Assembly: GCA_014360945.1 (NCBI GenBank)
Contig: JACIWM010000002.1
Span: 1-37,655 of the forward strand
Source of the DNA: Candidatus Bipolaricaulota bacterium
Lineage (GTDB): Bacteria; Bipolaricaulota; Bipolaricaulia; Bipolaricaulales; Bipolaricaulaceae
Length of the DNA: 37,655 bases
Reading direction: 5' to 3'
The translations under genes were made by a program, and so were the position numbers. The notes beneath the pieces are model-generated. The model saw nothing but the letters and a program-made list of their open reading frames with translations, was not told where the DNA came from and ran no database searches. Shown piece by piece: positions 8,834 through 16,735 of the stretch (within the stretch, counting starts at the first letter, position 1; each line of letters begins with the position of its first letter).

Positions 8834-8851
8834 CCTAATTTTGCGCGATAG

Positions 8852-8867
8852 TTGACAGAACTGTCAA
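8852..8867 (+). promoter_or_regulatory. Palindromic operator candidate overlapping the nadE -35 box
   Basis: TTGACAGAACTGTCAA is a perfect palindrome: two 7-bp arms around AA. It covers the whole -35 hexamer, where a repressor would block RNA polymerase. A regulator of NAD synthesis would make sense, but I cannot assign it to NiaR, NrtR or another known family from the sequence alone. Confidence 0.38.
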
Positions 8868-8880
8868 GCTGCGGTATCAA
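8852..8880 (+). promoter_or_regulatory. Promoter of NAD synthetase gene
   Basis: Perfect TTGACA (8852-8857), a 17-bp spacer and TATCAA (8875-8880). The GTG start codon of nadE at 8888 begins eight bases after the -10 box, so transcription probably starts at or within a base or two of the start codon. There is no Shine-Dalgarno sequence in between. Confidence 0.58.
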
Positions 8881-8887
8881 CTGGCCC

Positions 8888-10522
8888 GTGAAGATCGCGC
8901 TCGGTCAGATAAATCCGAAAGTCGGGGATCTTTCCGGAAACTTGGCGAAGATCCGGGCGGCGGTGAAGGACGCTCGGAAAGCAGGTGCTGATCTCCTTAT
9001 CCTTCCGGAACTCGCCTTGTTGGGGTACCCCCCGCGGGACCTTCTTTTGCGTCGGGGTTTCGTGGAGGCCGCAGAAAGGGCGTTCCAAGAGGTGCAAAAG
9101 GAAAGCGAAGACTTGCCCATCGTCATCGGCCACATCGCTAAAGCTCCCAACTCTCCCCACAACTTTGCCGATCCATCCGCGTCCCGCTGGCTTCCTTACC
9201 ATCTCCATAACGCCGTGTTCCTTTTGGCCCAAGGAGACATTGTTGGTTATCAGCCCAACCGGGAACTTCCCAATTTCGATGTGTTCGAGAAAAGCCGGTA
9301 CTTTTTGCGGGGTGAGCGCACCGAGATCTTTGAGTTCTCCGGCCTCAGGCTGGGCCTTTCGGTTTGCGAGGATTTTTGGTACGAGGAAGGGGTGGTAGCG
9401 GAGCAAGCCGCGGCCGATGTGAATCTTATTGTGAACGTTTCCGCCTCGCCGTTTTTCCGAGGAAAGCCAGGGATCCGCTTTCGGCTTGGAAAAATGTGGG
9501 CGGCCAGAGCCAATGCCCCTGTGATTTACGTGAACATCGTGGGCGGCCAGGATGAGCTCATCTTCGATGGCCGATCCTTCGTGGTGCGGCCGGACGAGGA
9601 ATTTTTGAGCGTTTGCCCGGCCTTTGAGGAGGGCCTCTTCGTGGTGGACCTTGCTGGGCCTCCCGTTTCGCCTCCCGAGGAAGAAGGAATAGAAGACGTG
9701 CATCGGGCTCTTGTTCTGGGGATCCGTGACTATTGCTGGAAAAACGAGCTTAAACGGGTGGTGATCGGGCTTTCTGGAGGAGTGGACTCCGCGGTGGTTG
9801 CGGCCCTGGCCGCGGAGGCCATTGGCAAAGAAAATGTCTTTCCTGCCTTCCTTCCCGGTCCGTACACCTCCGGGCTTTCCTGGACGGGCGCGAAAAAAGT
9901 CGCGGAGAATCTGGGCCTTGAGCTTTTGGTGATCCCCATTGATTCCGCATTGGATGGATTCAAACGTGCGCTAAATCGGGCGATTCCATTACAAGGTGTG
10001 GTGGTGGAAAACCTGCAGGCGCGGATCCGCGGGGTGATCCTCATGGCCCTGGCCAACGCCCTTGGGGCAATCGTTCTTTGCCCGGGGAACAAGGCGGAAA
10101 TCGCCATGGGCTACAACACCCTCTACGGGGACACCGTGGGTGCCCTGGCGCCCATCGGCGATCTCCTCAAAGAGGAGGTTTACGCCCTGGCCCGGCACAT
10201 AAACGAGGAGGCCGGAAGACCGGTGATCCCGGAGGAGGTTTTGACGCGGCCCCCTTCCGCAGAACTTCGACCCGATCAAAAGGACGAGGATGACCTTCCT
10301 CCTTATGCTCTCTTGGACCCGTTTCTGCGGGCTCTCATGGAGGAGAATCTCCACACTCAGGAATTGGAGAAACGTTTCGGAGCCGCTTTAGCCAGAGAGG
10401 TTCTTTCTCGGTTTTATCGGGCGGAATACAAAAGGCGCCAGCTTCCCATGGTGTTGAAGGTGAGTGCAAAATCGTTTGGGATGGGCTGGCGTTTTCCTGT
10501 CACCCACGGTTTTTTAGGCTAA
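8888..10522 (+). CDS. nadE: Glutamine-dependent NAD+ synthetase
   Basis: 544 residues from GTG 8888. It makes NAD from deamido-NAD, ATP and glutamine. The N-terminal nitrilase-type glutaminase domain (about 1-260) supplies ammonia and contains LPELALLGYPPRDLL and the cysteine motif SVCEDFW. The C-terminal synthetase domain (about 275-544) has the ATP-pyrophosphatase P-loop SGGVDS at 296-301, plus GNKAEIAMGYNTLYGD. The GTG gives the standard N terminus VKIALGQINPKVGDL. The in-frame TTG at 8852 is the first base of the -35 box and is rejected. The gene is monocistronic and its 3' end overlaps the convergent ftsZ by four bases. Confidence 0.95.
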   Translation: MKIALGQINPKVGDLSGNLAKIRAAVKDARKAGADLLILPELALLGYPPRDLLLRRGFVEAAERAFQEVQKESEDLPIVIGHIAKAPNSPHNFADPSASRWLPYHLHNAVFLLAQGDIVGYQPNRELPNFDVFEKSRYFLRGERTEIFEFSGLRLGLSVCEDFWYEEGVVAEQAAADVNLIVNVSASPFFRGKPGIRFRLGKMWAARANAPVIYVNIVGGQDELIFDGRSFVVRPDEEFLSVCPAFEEGLFVVDLAGPPVSPPEEEGIEDVHRALVLGIRDYCWKNELKRVVIGLSGGVDSAVVAALAAEAIGKENVFPAFLPGPYTSGLSWTGAKKVAENLGLELLVIPIDSALDGFKRALNRAIPLQGVVVENLQARIRGVILMALANALGAIVLCPGNKAEIAMGYNTLYGDTVGALAPIGDLLKEEVYALARHINEEAGRPVIPEEVLTRPPSAELRPDQKDEDDLPPYALLDPFLRALMEENLHTQELEKRFGAALAREVLSRFYRAEYKRRQLPMVLKVSAKSFGMGWRFPVTHGFLG

Positions 10523-11583
10523 ACCAGGCCCTCCGGCTTGGTCCGCCGCAAGAACGCGGGGATGTCGTAGTCATCGCGCACGCCTTCCCGGCGAAGCTGC
10601 TCGATGAGGAGGGCGCGCTCCTCCTGGGCCGGCTCGGTGGAGGAGATCTGGGAAAATCCGGTGGCAATCACGGTGACTCTTGTGCGGGTAAAACCCTCCC
10701 AAATGGTGGCGCCGAAGAAGATATCAGCGCGGTCGGAGAGGGCTTCGCGCACCACACTGGCCGCGGCCACCACGTCCTCCAAGGTGAGGTCCTCACCGCC
10801 GGTGACATTGAGAATAGCTTTTTTCGCGTCCTTGAGGCTGAAATCCAGGAGTGGAGAGAAGATGGCGCGGCGGGCAGCCTCCCGGGTGCGGTTCTCGCCC
10901 TCGGCCTCGCCGATGCCCATGATGGCTGTGCCCGCTCCCCGGAGGACTGCTTCCAAATCGGCGAAATCGAGATTGATCAGCCCCGGAACGGTGACGAGCT
11001 CCGTCACTCCTTGCACCCCTTGGCGCAGGACCTCATCGGCGAGCTCGAAGGCCTTGGTGAGGGGCATCTCCGGCGGGGCGATCTTGAGGAGCTTGTCGTT
11101 GGAGATGGTGATGAGGGCGTCCACCGCTTTGGCCAAGCGTTGGATTCCCATTTCCGCTTTTTGGGCCCGGGCCGGGCCCTCGAAGCTGAAGGGCCGGGTG
11201 ACGATGGCCACCGTGAGGATCCCCAGCTCCTTGGCGATCTCCGCCACCACCGGTGCTCCGCCGGTTCCCGTCCCCCCTCCCATCCCGGCGGTGATGAACA
11301 CCATGTCCGCGCCCTCGAGGATGTCGGCGATATCTTCCCGGGACTCCTCCGCCGCCTTTTTGCCGATCTCCGGATCACCGCCGGCACCAAGGCCCTTGGT
11401 GAGTCGGGGCCCAAGCTGCAGGTGTTTGTGGGCCTGCACTAAAGAAAGGACCTGGACATCGGTGTTCATGGCCACAAGCTCCACGCCACGCATGCCGGCG
11501 CGGAACATGCGGCTCACGGCGTTCCCACCGCCTCCCCCTATCCCCACCACAAGGATCCGAGCCGGGCTTTCCCCGTTCATCAT
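10519..11583 (-). CDS. ftsZ: Cell division protein FtsZ
   Basis: 354 residues. This tubulin-like GTPase polymerises into the division ring. The tubulin signature GGGTGTGG is at 102-109, an N-terminal glycine-rich loop GIGGGGGNAV at about 14-23, and a T7-loop NLDFADLE follows. A conserved C-terminal peptide DIPAFLRR, which binds FtsA, lies near the end, with a short linker before it. The start is ATGATG at 11583, whose TGA is the ftsA stop, so the two genes are translationally coupled. It is the last gene of the long minus-strand run. Confidence 0.97.
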   Translation of the reverse strand: MMNGESPARILVVGIGGGGGNAVSRMFRAGMRGVELVAMNTDVQVLSLVQAHKHLQLGPRLTKGLGAGGDPEIGKKAAEESREDIADILEGADMVFITAGMGGGTGTGGAPVVAEIAKELGILTVAIVTRPFSFEGPARAQKAEMGIQRLAKAVDALITISNDKLLKIAPPEMPLTKAFELADEVLRQGVQGVTELVTVPGLINLDFADLEAVLRGAGTAIMGIGEAEGENRTREAARRAIFSPLLDFSLKDAKKAILNVTGGEDLTLEDVVAAASVVREALSDRADIFFGATIWEGFTRTRVTVIATGFSQISSTEPAQEERALLIEQLRREGVRDDYDIPAFLRRTKPEGLV

Positions 11584-12815
11584 CCACCGCGCAAAAACTG
11601 CCGGAACCACCCGAAGAGGCGGGACATAAGGCCCCGCTGGCGGCGCCGTTGTATCTCCCGCACGAAATCCTTTCCTTCCACGGCGAACTTCAAAAGGCCC
11701 ACTCCAGTGGCAAAGATCGGGGATTCCACGATCTCCTGAAAGCCGTGGACGTTCTTGGGAACGCTTCCCCGGCGCACGGGAATCCCATAGCGACGCTGGG
11801 CGAATTCCACGATCCCATGGAGGAGGGAGGTCCCGCCGGTGAGGACCATGCCGGCCGGGATGAGGTCACGATAGCCGGCGTCCTCCACCTCCTGCATGGC
11901 CAGATCCAGAATCTCCTCCACCCGCGGCTCGATGATCTTGGCCAGGCGCTTGCGGGGCACAAGCCTCGTTCCCTCTCCGCCCAGGGTGGCCACCTCGATC
12001 TTCTCGTCATCGCTCACGGAATCCACAAGGCATGTACCGTAAAGTTTTTTGATGCGCTCTGCTTCTTCAATGGGGGTCTGAAGGCCCACGGTGATGTCGT
12101 TGGTGATGTGCTCACCGGCGATAGGGATGGTCTTGGAAAACCAAATGTCTCCGCCGCGGAAGACGGAGATATCGGTGGTCCCGCCGCCGCAATCCAAAAG
12201 CACCACCCCGAGCTCCTTTTCCGCGGAGGAGAGGACGGCCATGGCCGAGGCCAGGGGCTCAAGGACGATCTGCTTCACCGCGATTCCCACAGCTTCCACA
12301 CATCGCACAAGGTTGTGCACGGCGGTGACCGAGCCCAAAACGATGTGAACATCGGCTTCGAGACGGGTCCCGGTCATGCCGATGGGATCAGTGATGCCCT
12401 CCTGGCCATCCACGATGTATTGTCGGGGGATGATGTGAATGATCTGGAGGTCCGGGGAGATGGGAATGGTCTTGGCCGCCTCGATCACGCGACGCACGTC
12501 ATCACGGGTGATGGTGCGGTCCGATCGGGTTATGGAGATGACCGCGGTGTTGTTCATGGAGCGGATGTGCTTCCCGGCGATGCCCACGTAGGCCTCGCGC
12601 ACCTTGGCATCGGCCATGTTCTCCGCTTCCTCCACGGCCTTGCGGATGGACTGGATGGTGCGGCCGATGTCCACCACCACGCCCTTTTCCAGGCCGCGGG
12701 ACGGGGCCACGCCGACGCCGATGATCTCGATGATGTCGTCCACAACACTGGCGATGAGACAGGCCACCTTGGTTGTGCCCACGTCCAGCCCCACCACCAA
12801 CTGCTCCCGCTTCAT
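11580..12815 (-). CDS. ftsA: Cell division protein FtsA
   Basis: 411 residues of the actin/Hsp70 ATPase fold; it tethers FtsZ polymers to the membrane. The phosphate-1 motif GLDVGTTKVACLI is at residues 9-21, the phosphate-2 motif LLDCGGGTTDISVF sits mid-protein, and the adenosine motif GMVLTGGTSLL follows. The C terminus SRLFGWFRQFLRGG is an amphipathic membrane-targeting helix, as expected. A Shine-Dalgarno-like GGTGAGG precedes ATG 12815, 13 bp after the ftsQ stop. Confidence 0.97.
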   Translation of the reverse strand: MKREQLVVGLDVGTTKVACLIASVVDDIIEIIGVGVAPSRGLEKGVVVDIGRTIQSIRKAVEEAENMADAKVREAYVGIAGKHIRSMNNTAVISITRSDRTITRDDVRRVIEAAKTIPISPDLQIIHIIPRQYIVDGQEGITDPIGMTGTRLEADVHIVLGSVTAVHNLVRCVEAVGIAVKQIVLEPLASAMAVLSSAEKELGVVLLDCGGGTTDISVFRGGDIWFSKTIPIAGEHITNDITVGLQTPIEEAERIKKLYGTCLVDSVSDDEKIEVATLGGEGTRLVPRKRLAKIIEPRVEEILDLAMQEVEDAGYRDLIPAGMVLTGGTSLLHGIVEFAQRRYGIPVRRGSVPKNVHGFQEIVESPIFATGVGLLKFAVEGKDFVREIQRRRQRGLMSRLFGWFRQFLRGG

Positions 12816-12828
12816 GCCCTCACCGTCC

Positions 12829-13485
12829 TCATCGTTTTTTGAGGATCACCAAATCCCCAAAACGCATGTCCACAACTGAATACCCGTCCAATAACCCTGC
12901 TCGCCAAAGCTCTTTGAGGATACCGAGTTTCTTGGGAACTTGGCAAATTGCACCGAAAAGTAAGGCCGGGGTGCCGGGAGCCACCGCCTCCCCTTGGGAT
13001 ACGTCCAGGACTGGGTATTTCTCGCGAATCCCCAAGGGAAGACGCATCCAGGCCAACGCGGCCTCCACCACTTCTTGACTCACCCGTCCCTCTTCAGCCG
13101 CCACGCCCCGCACCCAACCCTCCTCCGCTTCCTCCAAAATCACCCCTTCCTGGTCCACCCATACCTTTCGACCGTCTTGCAAAACCACAGCCACAAGCGG
13201 AGAGCGCTCGCGGACCTCTATTTCCACGCGCAAACAAAAAATGTTCACGCGTATGACAACCCCCAAAACCCGCGGGTCCGCAAGCAACCTCTGCCGCAGC
13301 GGTTCAAGGTCTAACCGAAGTATATTGGCCCCAAGGATTTCTCCTGTCAACTTTTCCACGGCCACATACCGGGTGGGATGGATCCGGACCTCTCGAACGC
13401 GAAGGGCTCCGCTCCAACGCAGGCCTACAAAACTACAAATCAGGGGGAGCAAAAAAAGGACGAGGATGCGGAGGGCGCGGATCAA
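12829..13485 (-). CDS. ftsQ: Cell division protein FtsQ/DivIB
   Basis: 218 residues. A single membrane helix at about 5-24 follows a very short cytoplasmic tail. Then comes a POTRA-type domain (LRVREVRIHPTRYVAVEKL, about 28-95) and an extracytoplasmic beta-domain. FtsQ links divisome assembly to peptidoglycan synthesis enzymes. The start is a TTG at 13485 that overlaps the murB stop (TTGA), with GAGG about 10 bases upstream. No better start preserves the membrane helix. Assignment rests on size, topology and position between murB and ftsA. Confidence 0.88.
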   Translation of the reverse strand: MIRALRILVLFLLPLICSFVGLRWSGALRVREVRIHPTRYVAVEKLTGEILGANILRLDLEPLRQRLLADPRVLGVVIRVNIFCLRVEIEVRERSPLVAVVLQDGRKVWVDQEGVILEEAEEGWVRGVAAEEGRVSQEVVEAALAWMRLPLGIREKYPVLDVSQGEAVAPGTPALLFGAICQVPKKLGILKELWRAGLLDGYSVVDMRFGDLVILKKR

Positions 13486-14366
13486 GTGCGGACGACCTCA
13501 AGCTCCAAGGTGAGCTGGACCCCGAAGACGCGCCGCACCGTGTTTTGCGCAAGCTCGATGAGGGAGAGGACGTGGGTGGCCATGGCTCCACCAAGGTTCA
13601 CGATGAAGTTCGCGTGTTTTTCCGAAATTTTTGCGGCACCAACTACCGTTCCTTTCAGCCCGGCCCGATCCAAAAGCCATCCCGCGGACACTCCCTCCGG
13701 GTTGCGGAAAATGCACCCCGCTGAGGGAAACTCCAAAGGTTGGGTTCGCCGCCGCTCGGCCAAAATTTCCGTGACTAGCCTTTTTTCCTCGGGGAGGCGC
13801 AAGCCCACCCTTAAAACGGGAAGTCTTTTCTCCCGAAAAACGGAATTGCGGTAGGAAAAGCGACACTCTTCCGGAGGGAATGTGGCCACGGAACCATCGG
13901 GAAGCAAGGTTTGCACGGCGGTGACAAAAGATGAAATGGAGCCGTAGCGAGTTCCGGCGTTCATGACCACTGCTCCGCCAGCGGAGCCGGGGACGCCGGC
14001 GAGGACCCATAAACCCCGGCTCACCAAAGTAGAAATGGGAACACCCGGCTCTACCCAAAGACCATCCTCCCTCTCCTCTTCGCGGCGAAGAAAGCGGGTG
14101 TGGATGACGAGGCCCGGAAATCCTTGGTCGGGGAAAAGCACTTTTGCTCCTCCCCCGATGATTCGGGACGGAATTTTCTCGGCCTGCGCGCGGCGCACCG
14201 CCTCAATCAAGGCCTCCACTGTGGCCGGGAAGAACAAAACCCAGGCCGGGCCGCCGATGCGGAAGGTGGTGTAAGGTGCAAGCGGCTCGTGTATTCGGCG
14301 CTCGCCCGGCAGATCCTCTAGGAGCCGGAGGAGAGCGAGCGCGCCATCTCGCGGGTCAAGCGCCAT
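13482..14366 (-). CDS. murB: UDP-N-acetylenolpyruvoylglucosamine reductase
   Basis: 294 residues from ATG 14366. This FAD enzyme reduces UDP-GlcNAc-enolpyruvate to UDP-MurNAc. The N-terminal FAD-binding motif YTTFRIGGPA is followed by GSAGGAVVMNAG, YRNSVFR and SAGCIFRNP; the last contains the Ser/Cys proton-donor position, here Cys. These features fit the shorter type II MurB. A longer in-frame extension to 14453 lies inside murC and is rejected. Even with ATG 14366 the gene overlaps the murC 3' end by 49 bp, the longest same-strand overlap in this run. Confidence 0.94.
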   Translation of the reverse strand: MALDPRDGALALLRLLEDLPGERRIHEPLAPYTTFRIGGPAWVLFFPATVEALIEAVRRAQAEKIPSRIIGGGAKVLFPDQGFPGLVIHTRFLRREEEREDGLWVEPGVPISTLVSRGLWVLAGVPGSAGGAVVMNAGTRYGSISSFVTAVQTLLPDGSVATFPPEECRFSYRNSVFREKRLPVLRVGLRLPEEKRLVTEILAERRRTQPLEFPSAGCIFRNPEGVSAGWLLDRAGLKGTVVGAAKISEKHANFIVNLGGAMATHVLSLIELAQNTVRRVFGVQLTLELEVVRT

Positions 14367-15667
14367 ATGTCCCCCGCTCCGAATCCCACCACGATGTCCC
14401 CGGGCCGGATGCGTTCGGCCGCAGCCTCCATGGCCCGGTTCAAATCGCGGCAAAACACGGCTTTCCCCCCAGCTCGGCGGACGGCGTCAGCCACAATGCG
14501 TCCGCTCACACCGGGGATCGGCTCCTCAAACGCCGGATATATCTCGGTCACCACCACCTCGTCGGCCCACGCCAGGACCTGGCCGAACTGCGGGGCAAGG
14601 AGGGCGGTGCGCGTGTAGCGGTGGGGCTGGAAGATGGCGACGATGCGCCTTCCGGGCCAGCCGGAGCGCAACGCGGAAATCCCGGCGGCAAGCTCCGTGG
14701 GATGGTGGGCGTAATCGTCCACCACGAGGTATCCGTTTTCTTCCAGAATTTCTAGGCGGCGGCGGGGCCGGGGGGCACAAGCCAGATCGTCCCGCAGGCG
14801 GGAAATGGGAATGCCCAGGATATGGGCGGCGGCTAAAGCGGCCAGAGCATTGCGCACGTTGTGCTTCCCCGGCCCAGGCACCACCACCTCTCCGCGGCGG
14901 CGACCGAAGGCCCAAAGCTCAAAAACCGCCTGCTCCCGGAAGAACCGGACTCCGCGGGCCCGGAAGTCCGCGCCCGCACTCAACCCAAAGGTCACAACAT
15001 CGCGGTGATCGCGAACGATCTCCACAACGTGCGGGTCATCCACATTGGCCACGACTTTTTTGGCGTGTCCCAGAAACGCGGCGAACGCGGTTTTCAGGCC
15101 GAAAAAGCCGGCGTAGTTGTTGAGGTGGTCGCCATCAATGGAGGTGAGGACGCAGAGGTCCGGGGAAAGGCAAAGGAAGCGACCATCGGACTCATCCACC
15201 TCGGCCACCACCAATTTCTCCTTTCCCCAAGTGGCGGAGGGAAGGCCGGGGACCTGGCCACCGATGTAGTGTCCGGGCGAGGACTCGCGCATAAGCCAGG
15301 CGATCCATGTGGTGGTTGTGGTTTTCCCGTGCGTTCCCACCACGGCGGCCACGGACCTTTCACGCCAAAGCCAGCTCAAAGCACGGACGCGGGGAAGACG
15401 AAGGTCGGGATCAACGGCGCGGAGCTCGGGGTTGTCCGGGGCTACGGCGGAGGAGAAGACCACGGCGTCCAAGCCCGGCGGAAGATGCGCGGGATCGTGG
15501 CCCAGGTAGACTTCCGCCCACTCCGCCACCTCCCCAAGCCTGCGGGAGGCTTGGGCATCGGAGCCGGTGATGCTGGCCCCGCCCTGCCAAAGGAGCCGGG
15601 CCAGCCCGGACATGCCGTCCCCACCGATCCCCACCAGATGGACCTTCCGAAACTCCGGCCAGCGCAT
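14318..15667 (-). CDS. murC: UDP-N-acetylmuramate--L-alanine ligase
   Basis: 449 residues. It adds L-Ala to UDP-MurNAc, the first amino-acid step of peptidoglycan precursor synthesis. A Rossmann-like N terminus (HLVGIGGDGMSGLA, residues 10-23) is followed by the Mur-ligase P-loop GTHGKTTTT at 111-119, DESDGRF and the C-terminal VVDDYAHHPTE motif. The ATG at 15667 directly abuts the murG TAA stop. Only murC and murD of the four Mur ligases are here; murE and murF must lie elsewhere. Confidence 0.97.
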   Translation of the reverse strand: MRWPEFRKVHLVGIGGDGMSGLARLLWQGGASITGSDAQASRRLGEVAEWAEVYLGHDPAHLPPGLDAVVFSSAVAPDNPELRAVDPDLRLPRVRALSWLWRERSVAAVVGTHGKTTTTTWIAWLMRESSPGHYIGGQVPGLPSATWGKEKLVVAEVDESDGRFLCLSPDLCVLTSIDGDHLNNYAGFFGLKTAFAAFLGHAKKVVANVDDPHVVEIVRDHRDVVTFGLSAGADFRARGVRFFREQAVFELWAFGRRRGEVVVPGPGKHNVRNALAALAAAHILGIPISRLRDDLACAPRPRRRLEILEENGYLVVDDYAHHPTELAAGISALRSGWPGRRIVAIFQPHRYTRTALLAPQFGQVLAWADEVVVTEIYPAFEEPIPGVSGRIVADAVRRAGGKAVFCRDLNRAMEAAAERIRPGDIVVGFGAGDIWRLTREMARSLSSGS

Positions 15668-16735
15668 TTATTTCCCCCTTCCCACGCTCTTCACGATCTC
15701 CGCCACTTTTTTTGTCGCGTCGGGGCGAGCCCAGGCCCGCGCCGCCGCACCCAGCCTGACTAAGGTTTTCTCGTTTCGCCAAAGCTGAGAGATGAGAGAA
15801 GAAAACTTTGGGCTTCGAAGATCTCGGTCCTGGAGGAGGACACAGGCCCCTTTTTGCTGAAAAAAGGCCGCATTTTTCTTTTGGTGGGCATTGGCCGCGC
15901 CGTTCCAGGGGACGAGCACCGCGGGCCTTCCAGCGCAAGTCAATTCTGCAAGGGTGGAACCGCCGGCCCGGCTCAGGACCAGCCTGGCCTGGGCCAAAAG
16001 TTCGGCCAAGCCCTCGGTGAAGGGATGTACCGAGGCTTTGAGGCCGACGGAGCGGAGTTTCTTTTCGATTGTTGCGGGATCGCCGGCCCGGCCCACCACG
16101 AGCCTGAGGGAAATATCGAAAAGCTTGGCCAAGGCCGGGGCCGCCTCCAGAACCCCGTCTACAAGGGCCCGGGAGCCCAGGGAGCCTCCCAGGACCAGGA
16201 GCTCATCACCCAGTGTTTCGGGTATCTCCGTGAACTCCCGGCGCACCGGCGTTCCGGTGTACACAGTTTTTGCTCCGGTCGGGCAGCCCGAAGTGTTGGG
16301 GAATCCGAGGAGGACGAAGTCGGCGAAGCGCGCGAGGAACCGGTTGGCCAAGCCCATCACGGCGTTCTGTTCGTGGAGGACCACGGGGATGCCCAAGGAT
16401 TTGGCGGCCAGGGCTGGAGCCACGGCCGGGTATCCGCCCATGGCCAGGACCACGTCCGGGGAAAAAGCCCATACCAGGCGCCTGGCCTGGGCCAGGGCTC
16501 GGAAATTTTTGGCCAGGGCCACGGGCCACGTCCATGGCCGATCCCGGGGAAGGCCGTAGGTTTTTAGGGGGAGGAACTCGATCCAGGGCCGATTTTTGGC
16601 GATCCTGGCTTCCAAGCCCTCCGGCCGGCCGATCCAACCTAGAGTGTGAATGCCTTCCCTGTGGAGTTCCTCCAGCACGGCCAATGCGGGGAAAACGTGC
16701 CCGCCGGATCCGCCCGCGGCCACAAGGATCCTCAT
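15668..16735 (-). CDS. murG: UDP-N-acetylglucosamine--N-acetylmuramyl-lipid transferase
   Basis: 355 residues. This GT-B glycosyltransferase makes lipid II from lipid I at the inner face of the membrane. The N-terminal G-loop AAGGSGGHVFPALA, the central HEQNAVMGLANR and the C-terminal LVLSRAGGSTLAELT motif are all present. The ATG at 16735 overlaps the ftsW stop (ATGA). A GTG two codons upstream (16741) is an alternative start. Confidence 0.95.
   Translation of the reverse strand: MRILVAAGGSGGHVFPALAVLEELHREGIHTLGWIGRPEGLEARIAKNRPWIEFLPLKTYGLPRDRPWTWPVALAKNFRALAQARRLVWAFSPDVVLAMGGYPAVAPALAAKSLGIPVVLHEQNAVMGLANRFLARFADFVLLGFPNTSGCPTGAKTVYTGTPVRREFTEIPETLGDELLVLGGSLGSRALVDGVLEAAPALAKLFDISLRLVVGRAGDPATIEKKLRSVGLKASVHPFTEGLAELLAQARLVLSRAGGSTLAELTCAGRPAVLVPWNGAANAHQKKNAAFFQQKGACVLLQDRDLRSPKFSSLISQLWRNEKTLVRLGAAARAWARPDATKKVAEIVKSVGRGK

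Noticed and set aside
11649-12842. 397-codon plus-strand frame opposite ftsA
   Set aside because: Wholly antisense to ftsA, His/Gly/Asp-rich and low in complexity. It is a shadow frame.
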